64,000 nt of DNA from Prevotella denticola (GCF_900454835.1 NZ_UGTM01000001.1:1736501-1800500); one strand, 5' to 3'. Numbered from the stretch's first letter, positions 44,372 to 53,638 are shown. Numbers and translations: made by a program. The notes: a model not told the origin generated them from the letters alone.

Positions 44372-45795
44372 CTTCAGAGCAGCTACTGCCACGATATGTC
44401 CGGGATGTTCTGAGCAGACATGACATTTCACTCCCCTCTCCATTCAGAGAGGGGTCGGGGGTGAGGCTGTTAGCCCTCCAAGCCCCCCGCTACCCCGACA
44501 TCGATATGCCCTTCCTGCTCGACCAGATAACCGGATGGCAGACGGCACGCACGAAACTGCCGTCGTGGGCGGCGAACGAGGACATCCTCTATCCGCCGCA
44601 TCTGTCGATGGAGCAGTGTTCGAGTGAGCAGACTGCAATGTACAAAGCCCGCCTTGCCAACCGCCTCGCCGACTCTATTGATTCTGTTTCCTCTTCCGCT
44701 CTCGCCGACTCTTCTTCCCCTTCTTCCACCTCTACTCCCTTTTCTGTCTCTTCTCCTTCTTCTCCCTCTGCCTACAACCGCCTGCCACCCCATGATTCGT
44801 CCAGGTCCATACAGCCACATTCCCTCCCCCGGAGGGACTTGGGGAGGTTTCTCTGCGACCTCACAGGCGGCTTCGGGGTCGACTTCTCTTTCATGGCACG
44901 CGGCTTTGAACGAGCCGTCTATGTAGAACGGCAGGCTGCACTCTGTGAAACGGCACGTCATAACTTCCATGCCCTCGGCCTGGAACACGTTGAGGTCGTC
45001 AATGCCGACGGTACGGAATACCTCCATCAGCTTGCCCATGCGTCGGTAATCTTCCTCGATCCGGCACGCCGCAACGAACAGGGAGGCAAGACGGTGCTCA
45101 TCAGCGACTGCACGCCGGATGTCCTGGCACTGGAAGAAGAACTGCTGGAAAAGGCCGGTGCGGTCGTGATAAAGCTCTCGCCGATGCTCGACTGGCACCG
45201 TGCCGTGGACGAGCTGAACCGTACGGGGGAAGTAGTCCGTGAGGTTCACATCGTCTCAGTGCGCAATGAATGCAAGGAGTTACTCCTTGTCCTGCGGAAA
45301 GGAACTGGGCCGGCTGCGAATGTCCCTGTGGACGGTCTGCGTATGTTCTGCGTAAACGATGACAGCATCGTGTCGTATGGGCTGGGGGAGGTTTCCGGTC
45401 TGTCGCAACACATCCTCCCGGCTGCTCCTGTGGCAGGACAGTATCTTTATGAACCGAATGCGTCGCTGATGAAGGCCGGCTGCTTTGCCCTGCTCACCGC
45501 CCGCTATCCCCTTTCCGCACTGGGGCAGAACACACATCTTTTCGTCTCAGATGAAGACATAACCGCCTTCCCCGGGAGGAAGTTTGTCATTACGGCGGTT
45601 TCGTCGTTCAACAAGAAGGAGCTGAGCCGTACCTTGTCGGGAATCGACAGAGCCAATCTTTCCGTACGCAACTTCCCCATGAGTGTTGCCGACCTGCGCC
45701 GTCGGATGAAGATGAAAGAGGGCGGTGAGACGTATCTCTTTGCGGCGACTGATGCCCATGGCAGTCATCTGCTGTTTGTCTGCAGGAAAATTTAG
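44347..45795 (+). CDS. Class I SAM-dependent methyltransferase with THUMP-like C-terminal domain
   Basis: 482 aa. Conserved N-terminus (RYVRDVLSRHDI, LLALQAPRYPDIDMPFLLDQI, PHLSMEQCSSEQTAMYKA), methyltransferase core (DLTGGFGVDFSFMARGF motif I, VNADGTEYL, VIFLDPARRN motif IV, VIKLSPMLDW) and a THUMP_like C-terminus (YLYEPNASLMKAGCFALL, FPGRKFVITAVSSFNKKELSRTL). Two stretches look inserted. SLPSPFREGSGVR (about 28-40) is encoded by the 40-nt repeat at 44428-44467. A Ser/Pro-rich region (about 113-160) is encoded by a pyrimidine tract plus a second GC-rich hairpin (CCTCCCCCGGAGG). Catalytic motifs are intact. Start is uncertain because it sits in the purine tract. Target unknown. Confidence 0.85.
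   Translation: MKKEDEKRPSEQLLPRYVRDVLSRHDISLPSPFREGSGVRLLALQAPRYPDIDMPFLLDQITGWQTARTKLPSWAANEDILYPPHLSMEQCSSEQTAMYKARLANRLADSIDSVSSSALADSSSPSSTSTPFSVSSPSSPSAYNRLPPHDSSRSIQPHSLPRRDLGRFLCDLTGGFGVDFSFMARGFERAVYVERQAALCETARHNFHALGLEHVEVVNADGTEYLHQLAHASVIFLDPARRNEQGGKTVLISDCTPDVLALEEELLEKAGAVVIKLSPMLDWHRAVDELNRTGEVVREVHIVSVRNECKELLLVLRKGTGPAANVPVDGLRMFCVNDDSIVSYGLGEVSGLSQHILPAAPVAGQYLYEPNASLMKAGCFALLTARYPLSALGQNTHLFVSDEDITAFPGRKFVITAVSSFNKKELSRTLSGIDRANLSVRNFPMSVADLRRRMKMKEGGETYLFAATDAHGSHLLFVCRKI
44428..44467 (+). repeat. 40-nt element, right copy, inside the methyltransferase gene
   Basis: Inverse copy of 44089-44128, translated in frame as part of SLPSPFREGSGVR. A looser relative follows ruvB near 39391-39427 (CCACCCCCTT...AAGGGCGTGG). 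Confidence 0.8.
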
Positions 45796-45802
45796 CAGCT
45801 TG

Positions 45803-45834
45803 TTTGCCATTGTCAATAGATTTCCTTATCTTTG
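45803..45834 (+). promoter_or_regulatory. Consensus promoter of the endonuclease gene
   Basis: TTTG (45803-45806), 20 nt, TATCTTTG (45827-45834). Leader of about 130 nt to ATG 45972; no obvious structure seen in it. Confidence 0.8.
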
Positions 45835-45971
45835 CATCCGCACCGTTGTTGACCTCTGTGAGAAACTCCCGGGCCTTTCATAGCGGTGTATGGACAGGTC
45901 TGTGTCTGTGTTTCAGCTAACTGGACAATAGATTTCTATGATAAATATTTACGATTAAAAACCTACAAACA

Positions 45972-47498
45972 ATGAACAGGTATTTTAGGATGATCATCGC
46001 TGCTGCGCTGATCGGTGTCTCAACGTCTGCCAATGCCATCGACCGCAACGCATTGGCACAGTATGCTTCCTCACTGAAAGGACTGAAGAAGGAACAGCTG
46101 AAACAGAAACTGCACGAACTGATGAACGAGAAAACCGTGCTGAAGTATGGAAGTGGAAAGGGAAAAACCTGGGACGGCTTCTGGTACACCGACCGTGATT
46201 ACAAGACCAATGCGTGCATCAACCGCTACAGCGAACACCAATTCACGTTCCCGAAAACCAATGAGGGCGGGTCTATCGAGGGCATGAACATAGAACATTC
46301 CTTCCCAAAAAGCTGGTGGGGAGGAAAGGTGACCCAGGCTTACTGCGACCTCTACAACCTTTATCCCTGCGAAGCTGCAACGAACCGCGACAAGAGCAAC
46401 TACCCGATGGGAATCGTGACCGACGTGAAGAAGGCCGCGGCAAAGGGTTACACCAAGATCGGCAGAGGCAATGCCGGCGGCGAAGAACTGATGCTGTGGG
46501 AACCCGGCGACCGTTTCAAGGGTGAGTTCTCTCGCAGTTATATGTACATGGCCACCACCTACCAGGATTACGTGTGGGTCAAGACCGGTACCCAGAGCCT
46601 GGAACGGAATGACTGGCCGACACTGAAGCCGTGGGCTTACACGCTTTATCTCAAGTGGAGCCGCAAGGACCGTGTGGACAGCATGGAGATTGCCCGCAAC
46701 AATGCGGCAGCCAAGATCCAGCACAACCGCAACCTTTACGTGGACTATCCGAATCTCTGCGAATACGTATGGGGCGACAGCATGGACGTGGCCTTCGACC
46801 CTTACCGGTCTGTCACGACCGCCTCGGATGATGACCGTTACACAGGTGCAGTCGTTCCAGACACACCCGATACCCCTGATACACCTGATACGCCGGACAC
46901 GCCGCAGAGTATTACCTTTGTGAAGACAACGGCGATGCCGGAGTCGGGCAAGCGTTATCTGATGGTAGCAGAGGCTGACGGGCAGTGCTATGTCTGCACG
47001 AGTCTGGACCGGAAATATGGCTATCCGAAAGGTACAAAGATGGCAGAAGACAACGGGAAAATGGTTGCTTCCGAGGCAAAGATGATTCTCACCTTCGAGC
47101 AGGGAACAACCGGTTTCTACATCAAGGATGGCAACAACAAGTATTATGGACAGGAGGAGGAACACCAGACCATCCAATTCCTTGACGACAAGAACAAGGC
47201 CGTGGAATGGACGGTGGCACCGAAGGGGGACGGGACGTTCAGGATTACCACCTCTGCGAACCATATCATCCAGTACTCTAAATCGCACAAATCCTTCGGA
47301 GCCTATAAGACCGAGGATGGCAGCAAACCTTATCCGATGCTCTATGTGGAAGATAAGACAGCGGGAATCGCTGCATTGCGGACTGCTTCCGCCGGTGACG
47401 ATGCGGTTTACAGCCTGCAGGGTGTACGCATACCGGCTGATGCACAGCTGGCTCCGGGCATCTATATCCGCGGCGGCAAGAAGTTTTTCGTCAGATAA
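45972..47498 (+). CDS. Secreted endonuclease I family nuclease with C-terminal sorting-like tail
   Basis: 508 aa. Sec signal (MNRYFRMIIAAALIGVSTSANA). Endonuclease_1 domain (about 60-285) with GMNIEHSFPKSWWGG (catalytic His), CDLYNLYPCEAATNRDKSNYPMG and DWPTLKPWAYTLYLKWSRKDRVD. A five-fold Pro-Asp-Thr linker (about 297-311) precedes a beta-rich region (TTAMPESGKRYLMVAEADGQCY). The end, VYSLQGVRIP...GIYIRGGKKFFVR, resembles a type IX sorting domain. Family members cut DNA and RNA non-specifically; likely an extracellular nuclease for nutrient acquisition. Own promoter and terminator. Confidence 0.92.
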   Translation: MNRYFRMIIAAALIGVSTSANAIDRNALAQYASSLKGLKKEQLKQKLHELMNEKTVLKYGSGKGKTWDGFWYTDRDYKTNACINRYSEHQFTFPKTNEGGSIEGMNIEHSFPKSWWGGKVTQAYCDLYNLYPCEAATNRDKSNYPMGIVTDVKKAAAKGYTKIGRGNAGGEELMLWEPGDRFKGEFSRSYMYMATTYQDYVWVKTGTQSLERNDWPTLKPWAYTLYLKWSRKDRVDSMEIARNNAAAKIQHNRNLYVDYPNLCEYVWGDSMDVAFDPYRSVTTASDDDRYTGAVVPDTPDTPDTPDTPDTPQSITFVKTTAMPESGKRYLMVAEADGQCYVCTSLDRKYGYPKGTKMAEDNGKMVASEAKMILTFEQGTTGFYIKDGNNKYYGQEEEHQTIQFLDDKNKAVEWTVAPKGDGTFRITTSANHIIQYSKSHKSFGAYKTEDGSKPYPMLYVEDKTAGIAALRTASAGDDAVYSLQGVRIPADAQLAPGIYIRGGKKFFVR

Positions 47499-47526
47499 CC
47501 CGTCGTCTGACAGGAGACGGTATTGG

Positions 47527-47566
47527 AGTCAGGACAGGCGGATGTGTCTGTCCTGACTTGTTTTTT
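47527..47566 (+). terminator. Terminator of the endonuclease gene
   Basis: AGTCAGGACAG and CTGTCCTGACT form a perfect 11-bp stem followed by TGTTTTTT. Confidence 0.88.
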
Positions 47567-47695
47567 CATGTGCCTACATGGGCCGTAGCTCCCGCTTCCG
47601 GGAAAAACGGTTTGTGACATACAGGCGTGCCGTATGCCGCATGGCCTATGCCCGGGCAGCAGTCGGAATGATACTTGATAAAATACCGTTCAAGA

Positions 47696-47727
47696 TTTGC
47701 GAATCTGTCTTTTTTTTAGTACTTTTG
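47696..47727 (+). promoter_or_regulatory. Consensus promoter of the GNAT-like gene
   Basis: TTTG (47696-47699), 20 nt, TACTTTTG (47720-47727); ATG at 47769. Confidence 0.8.
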
Positions 47728-47768
47728 CACGTTTGAGACAAGGAAAATAACGAATTTAGAATAACATA

Positions 47769-48914
47769 ATGTCATCAGTTCAGATAAAGAGAGTAGAGAC
47801 AAAGAAAGACTTGAAGACTTTTATCGAGTTCCATTATGATCTCTACGAGGGCAATCCCTACGATGTGCCCAATCTCTACAGCGACGAGTTGAACACGCTG
47901 TCGAAAGACAGGAATGCGGCCTTTGACTTCTGCGAAGCTGAGTATTACCTTGCCATGAAGGATGGGAAGGTGGTCGGACGTGTGGCTGCCATCATCAACC
48001 ACAAAGCCAACGAGAAGTGGAAGAAAAAGGACATACGCTTCGGCTGGATTGACTTCATCGACGACCTGGATGTGTCGTATGCCCTGTTCCAGGCCGTAGA
48101 GGACTATGGCAGGCAGAAGGGCATGGAGGATATCGTAGGACCGCTGGGCTTTACCGACATGGACCCCGAGGGTATGTTGACGTGGGGCTTTGACAGGCTC
48201 GGCACGATGGCGACCAGTTACAACTATGCGTATTATCCGCAGCACATGGAGCAGCTGGGCGGCTGGGTAAAAGACAACGACTATGTGGAGTATTATCTTG
48301 AAGTACCCGAAAAAGCTCCGGAGAAGTACACGAAGATTGCCGAGATGGTGGAGAAACGCTACAACCTCCATGTGCGCAAGCTGACAAAACGAGACATCTT
48401 CGAGGGGGGCTACGGCAAGAAACTCTTCGACCTGATCAATCTGACGTATGCGAATCTGTACGGATTCTCGGAGCTGAGCGACCGGCAGATAGACCAGTAC
48501 ATCAGGATGTACTTTCCTCTGGCCGACCTCAACCTCGTCACGGCTGTCGAGGACGGCAACAAGGACAACCAGCTGGTCGGCATCGCCATCACCATTCCCT
48601 CATTGAGCCGGGCACTGCAGAAATGCCGCCGCGGGCGGCTTCTCCCTTTCGGATGGTGGTATCTGCTGCGCGCCATCAAGTGGCACAAGACCGAGGCCGT
48701 GGACCTGCTTCTGATAGGTGTGCTGCCTGAATACCGGGCAAAAGGTGCCAACGCCCTTGTCTTTGCCGACCTCATCCCCCGCTATGTGAAGTATGGGTTC
48801 AAATGGGGGGAAACGCAGGTGGAGATGGAGAGCAACGGCAGCGTACAGAGCCAGTGGGGCCCGCTGGACCCCATCAACCATAAGAAACGCAGGTGTTACA
48901 GAAAGAGCCTGTAG
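47769..48914 (+). CDS. Conserved GNAT-like N-acetyltransferase-fold protein
   Basis: 381 aa, cytosolic. N-terminal half contains an acetyltransferase-like core (YYLAMKDGKVVGRVAAIINHKANEKW, FGWIDFIDDLDVSYALFQAVEDYGRQKGMEDIVGPLGF). The second half repeats a similar pattern (LVTAVEDGNKDNQLVGIAITIP, VDLLLIGVLPEYRAKGANALVFADLI), ending in a basic KKRRCYRKSL. The GPLGFTDMDPEGMLTWGFD block is very conserved in Bacteroidota homologues as I recall. No characterised member is known to me. Monocistronic with its own consensus promoter. Confidence 0.75.
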   Translation: MSSVQIKRVETKKDLKTFIEFHYDLYEGNPYDVPNLYSDELNTLSKDRNAAFDFCEAEYYLAMKDGKVVGRVAAIINHKANEKWKKKDIRFGWIDFIDDLDVSYALFQAVEDYGRQKGMEDIVGPLGFTDMDPEGMLTWGFDRLGTMATSYNYAYYPQHMEQLGGWVKDNDYVEYYLEVPEKAPEKYTKIAEMVEKRYNLHVRKLTKRDIFEGGYGKKLFDLINLTYANLYGFSELSDRQIDQYIRMYFPLADLNLVTAVEDGNKDNQLVGIAITIPSLSRALQKCRRGRLLPFGWWYLLRAIKWHKTEAVDLLLIGVLPEYRAKGANALVFADLIPRYVKYGFKWGETQVEMESNGSVQSQWGPLDPINHKKRRCYRKSL

Positions 48915-49291
48915 GGTGACAGGTGTTGAGCAGTGGCTGTTGACGGTCAGAGGCCGGAGGTTCCAGCAGTTATGGAACAAAGGAGGAAACACATTCCCTT
49001 GAGGCAGTCAACGACTCTTTTATGGAGACTTCCAGGCCAATAGATCCGGGGCAGAGTATCATTACATTTCTGCTGTACGGCGGGAGGATTTTGACCATCA
49101 GGTCCTTTGCATTCCAAAGCAACTTGCAGAAGCAAGAAAATCCCTGCTACAGTCTTTCAATCTGAAGCCGGCCGATATATGGACAACTCGTCAACGCCCG
49201 GCGGCCGATATACGGACAACTCATCAACACACGACATCCACCACCTGGTATACAGACAACTCATCAACACTCAACATTCACCACCCAATAT
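48915..49291. other. Spacer upstream of parE with degenerate repeats
   Basis: No supported gene and no TAnnTTTG box found. Its 3' half consists of the duplicated parE-start units described at 49172-49330. Confidence 0.5.
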
Positions 49292-49330
49292 ATGGACAAT
49301 TCATCAATACTCAACACCCCACACCCCACA
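49172..49330 (+). repeat. Four degenerate copies of the parE start region
   Basis: The block ATATGGACAACTCATCAACAC recurs with its ATG (or degenerate ACG/ACA) at 49179, 49212, 49252 and 49292; the last is the true parE start. Steps are 33, 40 and 40 nt. Confidence 0.75.
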
Positions 49331-51253
49331 CCCGTAGACTATACCGACGACAACATCCGGCATCTGTCGGACATGGAGCATGTACGCACCCGGCCGGGTA
49401 TGTACATCGGCCGGCTGGGCGACGGAAAGCTGCCGGAAGACGGTATCTATGTGCTTTTGAAGGAAGTGATAGACAACTCAATCGATGAGTTCAAGATGAA
49501 TGCCGGCGACCGGATCGAGATTGACGTGGAAGACAACCTGCGTGTCAGTGTCCGAGACTATGGTCGGGGGATTCCGCAGGGCAAGCTCGTCGAGGCTGTC
49601 TCGGTGTTGAACACCGGTGGCAAATACGATTCCAAGGCCTTCAAGAAGAGCGTCGGACTGAACGGTGTCGGTGTGAAAGCCGTCAATGCGCTCAGTTCCC
49701 ATTTCGAGGTGAAGAGCTTCCGTGACGGCAAGGTACGTGAACTTTCGTTTGAGAAAGGCAACATCCGGAGCGACAAAACGAAGAAGTCTGCGGATGAGAA
49801 CGGCACATACATCTACTTCGAACCGGACAATACACTCTTCAAGAACTACAGTTTCCATGATGACATCGTGGAGGAAATGCTCCGCAACTATACTTACCTG
49901 AATACGGGACTGACCATTATGTACAACGGACGGCGTATCCTCAGCCGGCATGGACTGAAGGACCTCCTGACGGACAACATGACTGTCGACCCGCTGTATC
50001 CCATCGTCCACATGAAAGGAGAGGATATAGAAATAGCCTTCACACACACCAACCAGTACGGTGAGGAGTATTATTCTTTCGTGAACGGTCAGCATACCAC
50101 GCAGGGCGGCACGCACCAGACGGCCTTCAAAGAGCATATCGCGAGGACGATCAAGGAGTTCTTCGGCAAATATGAGTATGGCGACATCCGTAACGGACTG
50201 GTGGCGGCTATCGCCGTGAACGTGGAGGAACCGGTCTTCGAGTCGCAGACGAAGATCAAGCTCGGTTCTACCCAGATGGCACCCGACGGCGAATCCATCA
50301 ACAAGTACGTGGGTGATTTCATCAAGACAAACGTCGACAATTATCTCCATATACACAAGGAAGACTTCACAGACATACTTGAAAACAAAATCAAGGAGAC
50401 CGAACGGGAACGCAAGGCGATGGCCGGTGTGACGAAGCTGGCACGTGAACGTGCCAAGAAAGCCAACCTGCACAACCGCAAACTGCGCGACTGCCGTGTG
50501 CATTACTGCGATGTGAAGAACAACCGGAAAGAGGAAAGTTCCATCTTCATTACCGAGGGGGATTCGGCCAGCGGAAGCATCACCAAGAGCCGGGATGTCA
50601 ACACCCAGGCGGTATTCTCGCTGCGTGGAAAGCCCCTCAACTCCTTCGGACTGACGAAGAAGGTGGTATATGAGAACGAGGAGTTCAACCTCCTTCAGGC
50701 TGCCCTTGACATCGAAGACGGCCTCGACTCACTGCGCTATAACAAGGTGATCGTGGCAACGGATGCTGATGTGGACGGCATGCACATCCGTCTGCTCATC
50801 ATCACTTTCTTCCTGCAGTTCTTCCCCGAACTCATCAAGAAAGGGCACGTCTATGTCCTTCAGACCCCCCTCTTCCGTGTCCGTAACCGCCGGACGAAGA
50901 TAAAAGACAAGCAGGTCATTGCCGATGCGGATGCCCACCGTGCCAAGAACGAGAAGAAGAACGATTTTATCACACGTTACTGCTACTCCGAGGAGGAGCG
51001 TCTGGCAGCCATCTCCGACCTCGGTCCTGAGCCTGAAATAACTCGATTCAAGGGCCTCGGTGAGATTTCACCTGATGAATTCGCCCATTTCATCGGTCCT
51101 GATATGCGCCTCGAACAGGTTACCTTGCACAAGAACGACCAGGTTTCCAAGCTCCTGGAATACTACATGGGCAAGAACACGATGGAGCGCCAGAACTTCA
51201 TCATCGACAACCTCGTCATTGAGGAGGACCTGCCGGAGGAAAACGGAGAGTAA
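49292..51253 (+). CDS. parE: DNA topoisomerase IV subunit B (ParE, GyrB-type)
   Basis: 653 aa. GHKL ATPase ([47 protein letters not shown]), transducer ([11 protein letters not shown] with the switch Lys), TOPRIM ([22 protein letters not shown]) and the C-terminal GyrB domain ([21 protein letters not shown]). The length and the EGDSASGS motif favour ParE over GyrB. Start at ATG 49292; the N-terminal [15 protein letters not shown] is variable and derives from the repeat array. parC is not in the window's downstream part. It decatenates chromosomes with ParC. Confidence 0.93.
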   Translation: MDNSSILNTPHPTPVDYTDDNIRHLSDMEHVRTRPGMYIGRLGDGKLPEDGIYVLLKEVIDNSIDEFKMNAGDRIEIDVEDNLRVSVRDYGRGIPQGKLVEAVSVLNTGGKYDSKAFKKSVGLNGVGVKAVNALSSHFEVKSFRDGKVRELSFEKGNIRSDKTKKSADENGTYIYFEPDNTLFKNYSFHDDIVEEMLRNYTYLNTGLTIMYNGRRILSRHGLKDLLTDNMTVDPLYPIVHMKGEDIEIAFTHTNQYGEEYYSFVNGQHTTQGGTHQTAFKEHIARTIKEFFGKYEYGDIRNGLVAAIAVNVEEPVFESQTKIKLGSTQMAPDGESINKYVGDFIKTNVDNYLHIHKEDFTDILENKIKETERERKAMAGVTKLARERAKKANLHNRKLRDCRVHYCDVKNNRKEESSIFITEGDSASGSITKSRDVNTQAVFSLRGKPLNSFGLTKKVVYENEEFNLLQAALDIEDGLDSLRYNKVIVATDADVDGMHIRLLIITFFLQFFPELIKKGHVYVLQTPLFRVRNRRTKIKDKQVIADADAHRAKNEKKNDFITRYCYSEEERLAAISDLGPEPEITRFKGLGEISPDEFAHFIGPDMRLEQVTLHKNDQVSKLLEYYMGKNTMERQNFIIDNLVIEEDLPEENGE

Positions 51254-51307
51254 GTGCTTTTCTTTGAAAAAACGCATTAGAGGTAATCTTTTATGTGTGT
51301 AACAAGG

Positions 51308-51347
51308 CTCACACAGAGTCAAGGAGAACACGGAGAAGAGGAAATGA
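51308..51347 (+). repeat. Left terminal inverted repeat of the GxxExxY cassette
   Basis: CTCACACAGAGTCAAGGAGA followed by ACACGGAGAAGAGG resembles the reverse complement of 51913-51953 over about 40 nt (CACACAGAG-ACA-GGAGA-CAC-GAG core). Imperfect, but consistent in order and spacing. Confidence 0.6.
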
Positions 51348-51460
51348 CTTTAGCATAGTGGAAGATGGGGGATTGATGGGAGGATAAAGATGCAGAGACA
51401 ACAAATAGCATCATACTTTCAAACGTCAATCTGTTTATAAACAATGACATAAAGAGGGGC

Positions 51461-51844
51461 ATGGAAGAAATATCAGATGATTACACGTATCGGCTTTTAG
51501 CATGTGCTTACACTGTCCACTCTTTATTAGGCCCTGGACTATTAGAGAGTGTTTATGAGAAGGCGTTGACGTATGAACTGACACAGAATGGATTTAAAGT
51601 AGAAAGGCAGGTGCCTGTCGCAGTGCTATATAAAGGAATAGAACTTGGTGAAAGCTATCGTTTGGATTTGTTGATTGACGAAAAAGTCATCATTGAAATT
51701 AAGTCGGTGGTAGAGTTGCTACCAGTACATTTTAAGCAATTGCTGACTTATCTGAAGCTGCGGGAACTTAGATATGGATATTTGATAAACTTTGATGTCA
51801 ATATGCTTAAGGATGGTATTCACAGAGTCCTGAATGGTTTTTAG
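51461..51844 (+). CDS. GxxExxY protein (PD-(D/E)XK_3 family)
   Basis: 127 aa. Contains GPGLLESVYEKALTYEL, the GxxExxY signature, then YRLDLLIDEKVIIEIKSV with Asp and E-x-K spaced as in PD-(D/E)XK nucleases, and a conserved ending (LLTYLKLRELRYGYLINFDVNMLKDGIHR). The family is widespread and patchy; nuclease activity is predicted, not shown. The gene is visibly AT-richer than its neighbours and lies between imperfect inverted repeats, suggesting recent acquisition. Confidence 0.9.
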   Translation: MEEISDDYTYRLLACAYTVHSLLGPGLLESVYEKALTYELTQNGFKVERQVPVAVLYKGIELGESYRLDLLIDEKVIIEIKSVVELLPVHFKQLLTYLKLRELRYGYLINFDVNMLKDGIHRVLNGF

Positions 51845-51912
51845 TGATTACTCCTTAAACTCTCTTGGTGCTTTAGCACCTCTTTAGACTCTTGACCGTT
51901 TTCTACAAGAAT

Positions 51913-51953
51913 CTGTCTTTTTCTCCCTCTGTGCTCTCCATGTCTCTGTGTGA
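51913..51953 (-). repeat. Right terminal inverted repeat of the GxxExxY cassette
   Basis: Reverse complement of this stretch reads TCACACAGAGACATGGAGAG followed by CACAGAGGGAGAAA, matching the left copy at 51308-51347 at most positions. Confidence 0.6.
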
Positions 51954-52012
51954 AACCGCATTTGGAAGAATAGTGAATATAAGATGAAAGAACGTGATTT
52001 TATAAAGTTCAA

Positions 52013-53614
52013 ATGATGAAAAAAGCTATTATTATATTATTAATGATGTCTCTGTTGCCTGTTATTGGTAAGGCACAGATTAGAGGTAATATTGGAAACG
52101 CTTCTCCATTGAGAAAGCTCCAGCTGGCGGAGATGGCGATAACGAACTTCTACGTGGACTCCGTGGACGAACAGAAGCTGGCGGAGGACGCCATCAGGGG
52201 CATGCTCGAGAAGCTCGACCCGCATTCCACCTATACCGATGCCAAGGAAACCAAGGCGATGAACGAACCGCTGCAGGGCGACTTCGAGGGAATCGGCGTA
52301 CAGTTCAACATGATTGAAGACACTGTCGTCGTGCTCCAGCCCGTTGTCAACGGCCCATCCGAGAAAGTGGGAATCCTTGCCGGCGACCGTATCGTGAGCG
52401 TCAACGACACCGCCATAGCCGGTGTGAAGATGGCACGTATCGATATTATGAAGCGGCTGCGGGGCAAGAAAGGTACGAAAGTCAAGCTGGGTATCGTCCG
52501 CCGGGGCGTGAAAGGCGTACTGCCCTTCGTCGTCACACGTGCCAGGATTCCCGTACATACGCTCTATGCTGCCTATATGATCCGTCCCGGTGTGGGCTAT
52601 GTGCGCCTGGAGAGCTTCGGCATGAAGACACACGACGAATTCATGAATGCTGTTGACTCACTGCAGAAGAATGGCATGAAAAGCCTTATCCTCGACCTCC
52701 AGGACAATGGCGGCGGCTTCCTGCAGTCGGCTGTTCAGATTGCCAATGAGTTCCTGAAAGACCGTGACATGATCGTCTATACCGAGGGACGCCGCTCCCG
52801 CAGGCATAACTATCAGGCTATAGGTAACGGCCGGCTGCAGAAGATCAAGGTCTATGTCCTGGTAAACGAACTGTCTGCATCAGCTGCCGAGATCGTGACA
52901 GGTGCCATCCAGGACAATGACCGGGGAACGGTCATCGGACGCAGGACCTTCGGAAAGGGGCTTGTACAGCGGCCGCTCGACCTCCCCGACGGCAGCATGA
53001 TCCGGCTGACCATCGCCCATTACTACACCCCCAGCGGCCGTTGCATCCAGAAGCCTTACCGGAAAGGCGACCTGAAGGACTATGAGATGGACCTTGAAAA
53101 CCGCCTGAAGCATGGCGAGCTGTTCCATCCGGACAGCATCCATTTTGCTGACTCGCTGAAGTATTACACCCTCCGTGATCATCGTGTCGTATATGGCGGA
53201 GGCGGCATCATGCCCGACTGTTTCGTACCGTTGGATACGACCCGGCTGACCCGTTACCATCGTCTCCTCTCCGCAAAGAGCATCATCATCAATGCCTATC
53301 TGAAGTATGCTGATGCCAATCGCACCGCACTGAAGGCCCGATACAAGTCGTTTGACGCATTCAACAGGGACTATGCGACACCGCAGTCATTGCTTGACGC
53401 AATTGTCGCCGAGGGGAAGAAAGAGAAGGTAGAGCCGAAGAACGAGACCGAGCTAAAGACGACGCTTCCTTACCTCAGCCATCAGCTGAAGGCGCTCGTA
53501 GCCCGCGACCTTTGGGAGATGAACGAGTACTTCCGTGTATGGAACGAGCAGAGCGACATCGTCAACAAAGCTGTGGAGCTTGCAACGGGCAGTCGACGGC
53601 CCGTAGCCTTCTGA
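52013..53614 (+). CDS. S41-family C-terminal processing peptidase with PDZ domain
   Basis: 533 aa (an ATG one codon later is equally possible). Signal peptide ending GKA with Gln mature. Helical N-terminal region (MLEKLDPHSTYTDAKETKAMNEPLQGDFEGIGVQF), PDZ (about 90-170: GPSEKVGILAGDRIVSVNDTAIAG), S41 core with NELSASAAEIVTGAIQD (catalytic Ser) and RRTFGKGLVQ (Lys). A C-terminal extension of about 150 aa is typical of Bacteroidota Tsp/CtpA proteins. Envelope protease for protein turnover. Ends in a large terminator. Confidence 0.95.
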   Translation: MMKKAIIILLMMSLLPVIGKAQIRGNIGNASPLRKLQLAEMAITNFYVDSVDEQKLAEDAIRGMLEKLDPHSTYTDAKETKAMNEPLQGDFEGIGVQFNMIEDTVVVLQPVVNGPSEKVGILAGDRIVSVNDTAIAGVKMARIDIMKRLRGKKGTKVKLGIVRRGVKGVLPFVVTRARIPVHTLYAAYMIRPGVGYVRLESFGMKTHDEFMNAVDSLQKNGMKSLILDLQDNGGGFLQSAVQIANEFLKDRDMIVYTEGRRSRRHNYQAIGNGRLQKIKVYVLVNELSASAAEIVTGAIQDNDRGTVIGRRTFGKGLVQRPLDLPDGSMIRLTIAHYYTPSGRCIQKPYRKGDLKDYEMDLENRLKHGELFHPDSIHFADSLKYYTLRDHRVVYGGGGIMPDCFVPLDTTRLTRYHRLLSAKSIIINAYLKYADANRTALKARYKSFDAFNRDYATPQSLLDAIVAEGKKEKVEPKNETELKTTLPYLSHQLKALVARDLWEMNEYFRVWNEQSDIVNKAVELATGSRRPVAF

Positions 53615-53638
53615 CAACAGAAACCTTCTGAGAAATAC

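Noticed and set aside
46859..46912. Tandem DNA repeat in the endonuclease gene as a mobile or CRISPR element
   Set aside because: It simply encodes a Pro-Asp-Thr linker between domains with varied codons.
46071..47288. 405-aa open frame antisense to the endonuclease gene
   Set aside because: No motifs and the sense strand encodes a clear endonuclease I with promoter and terminator.
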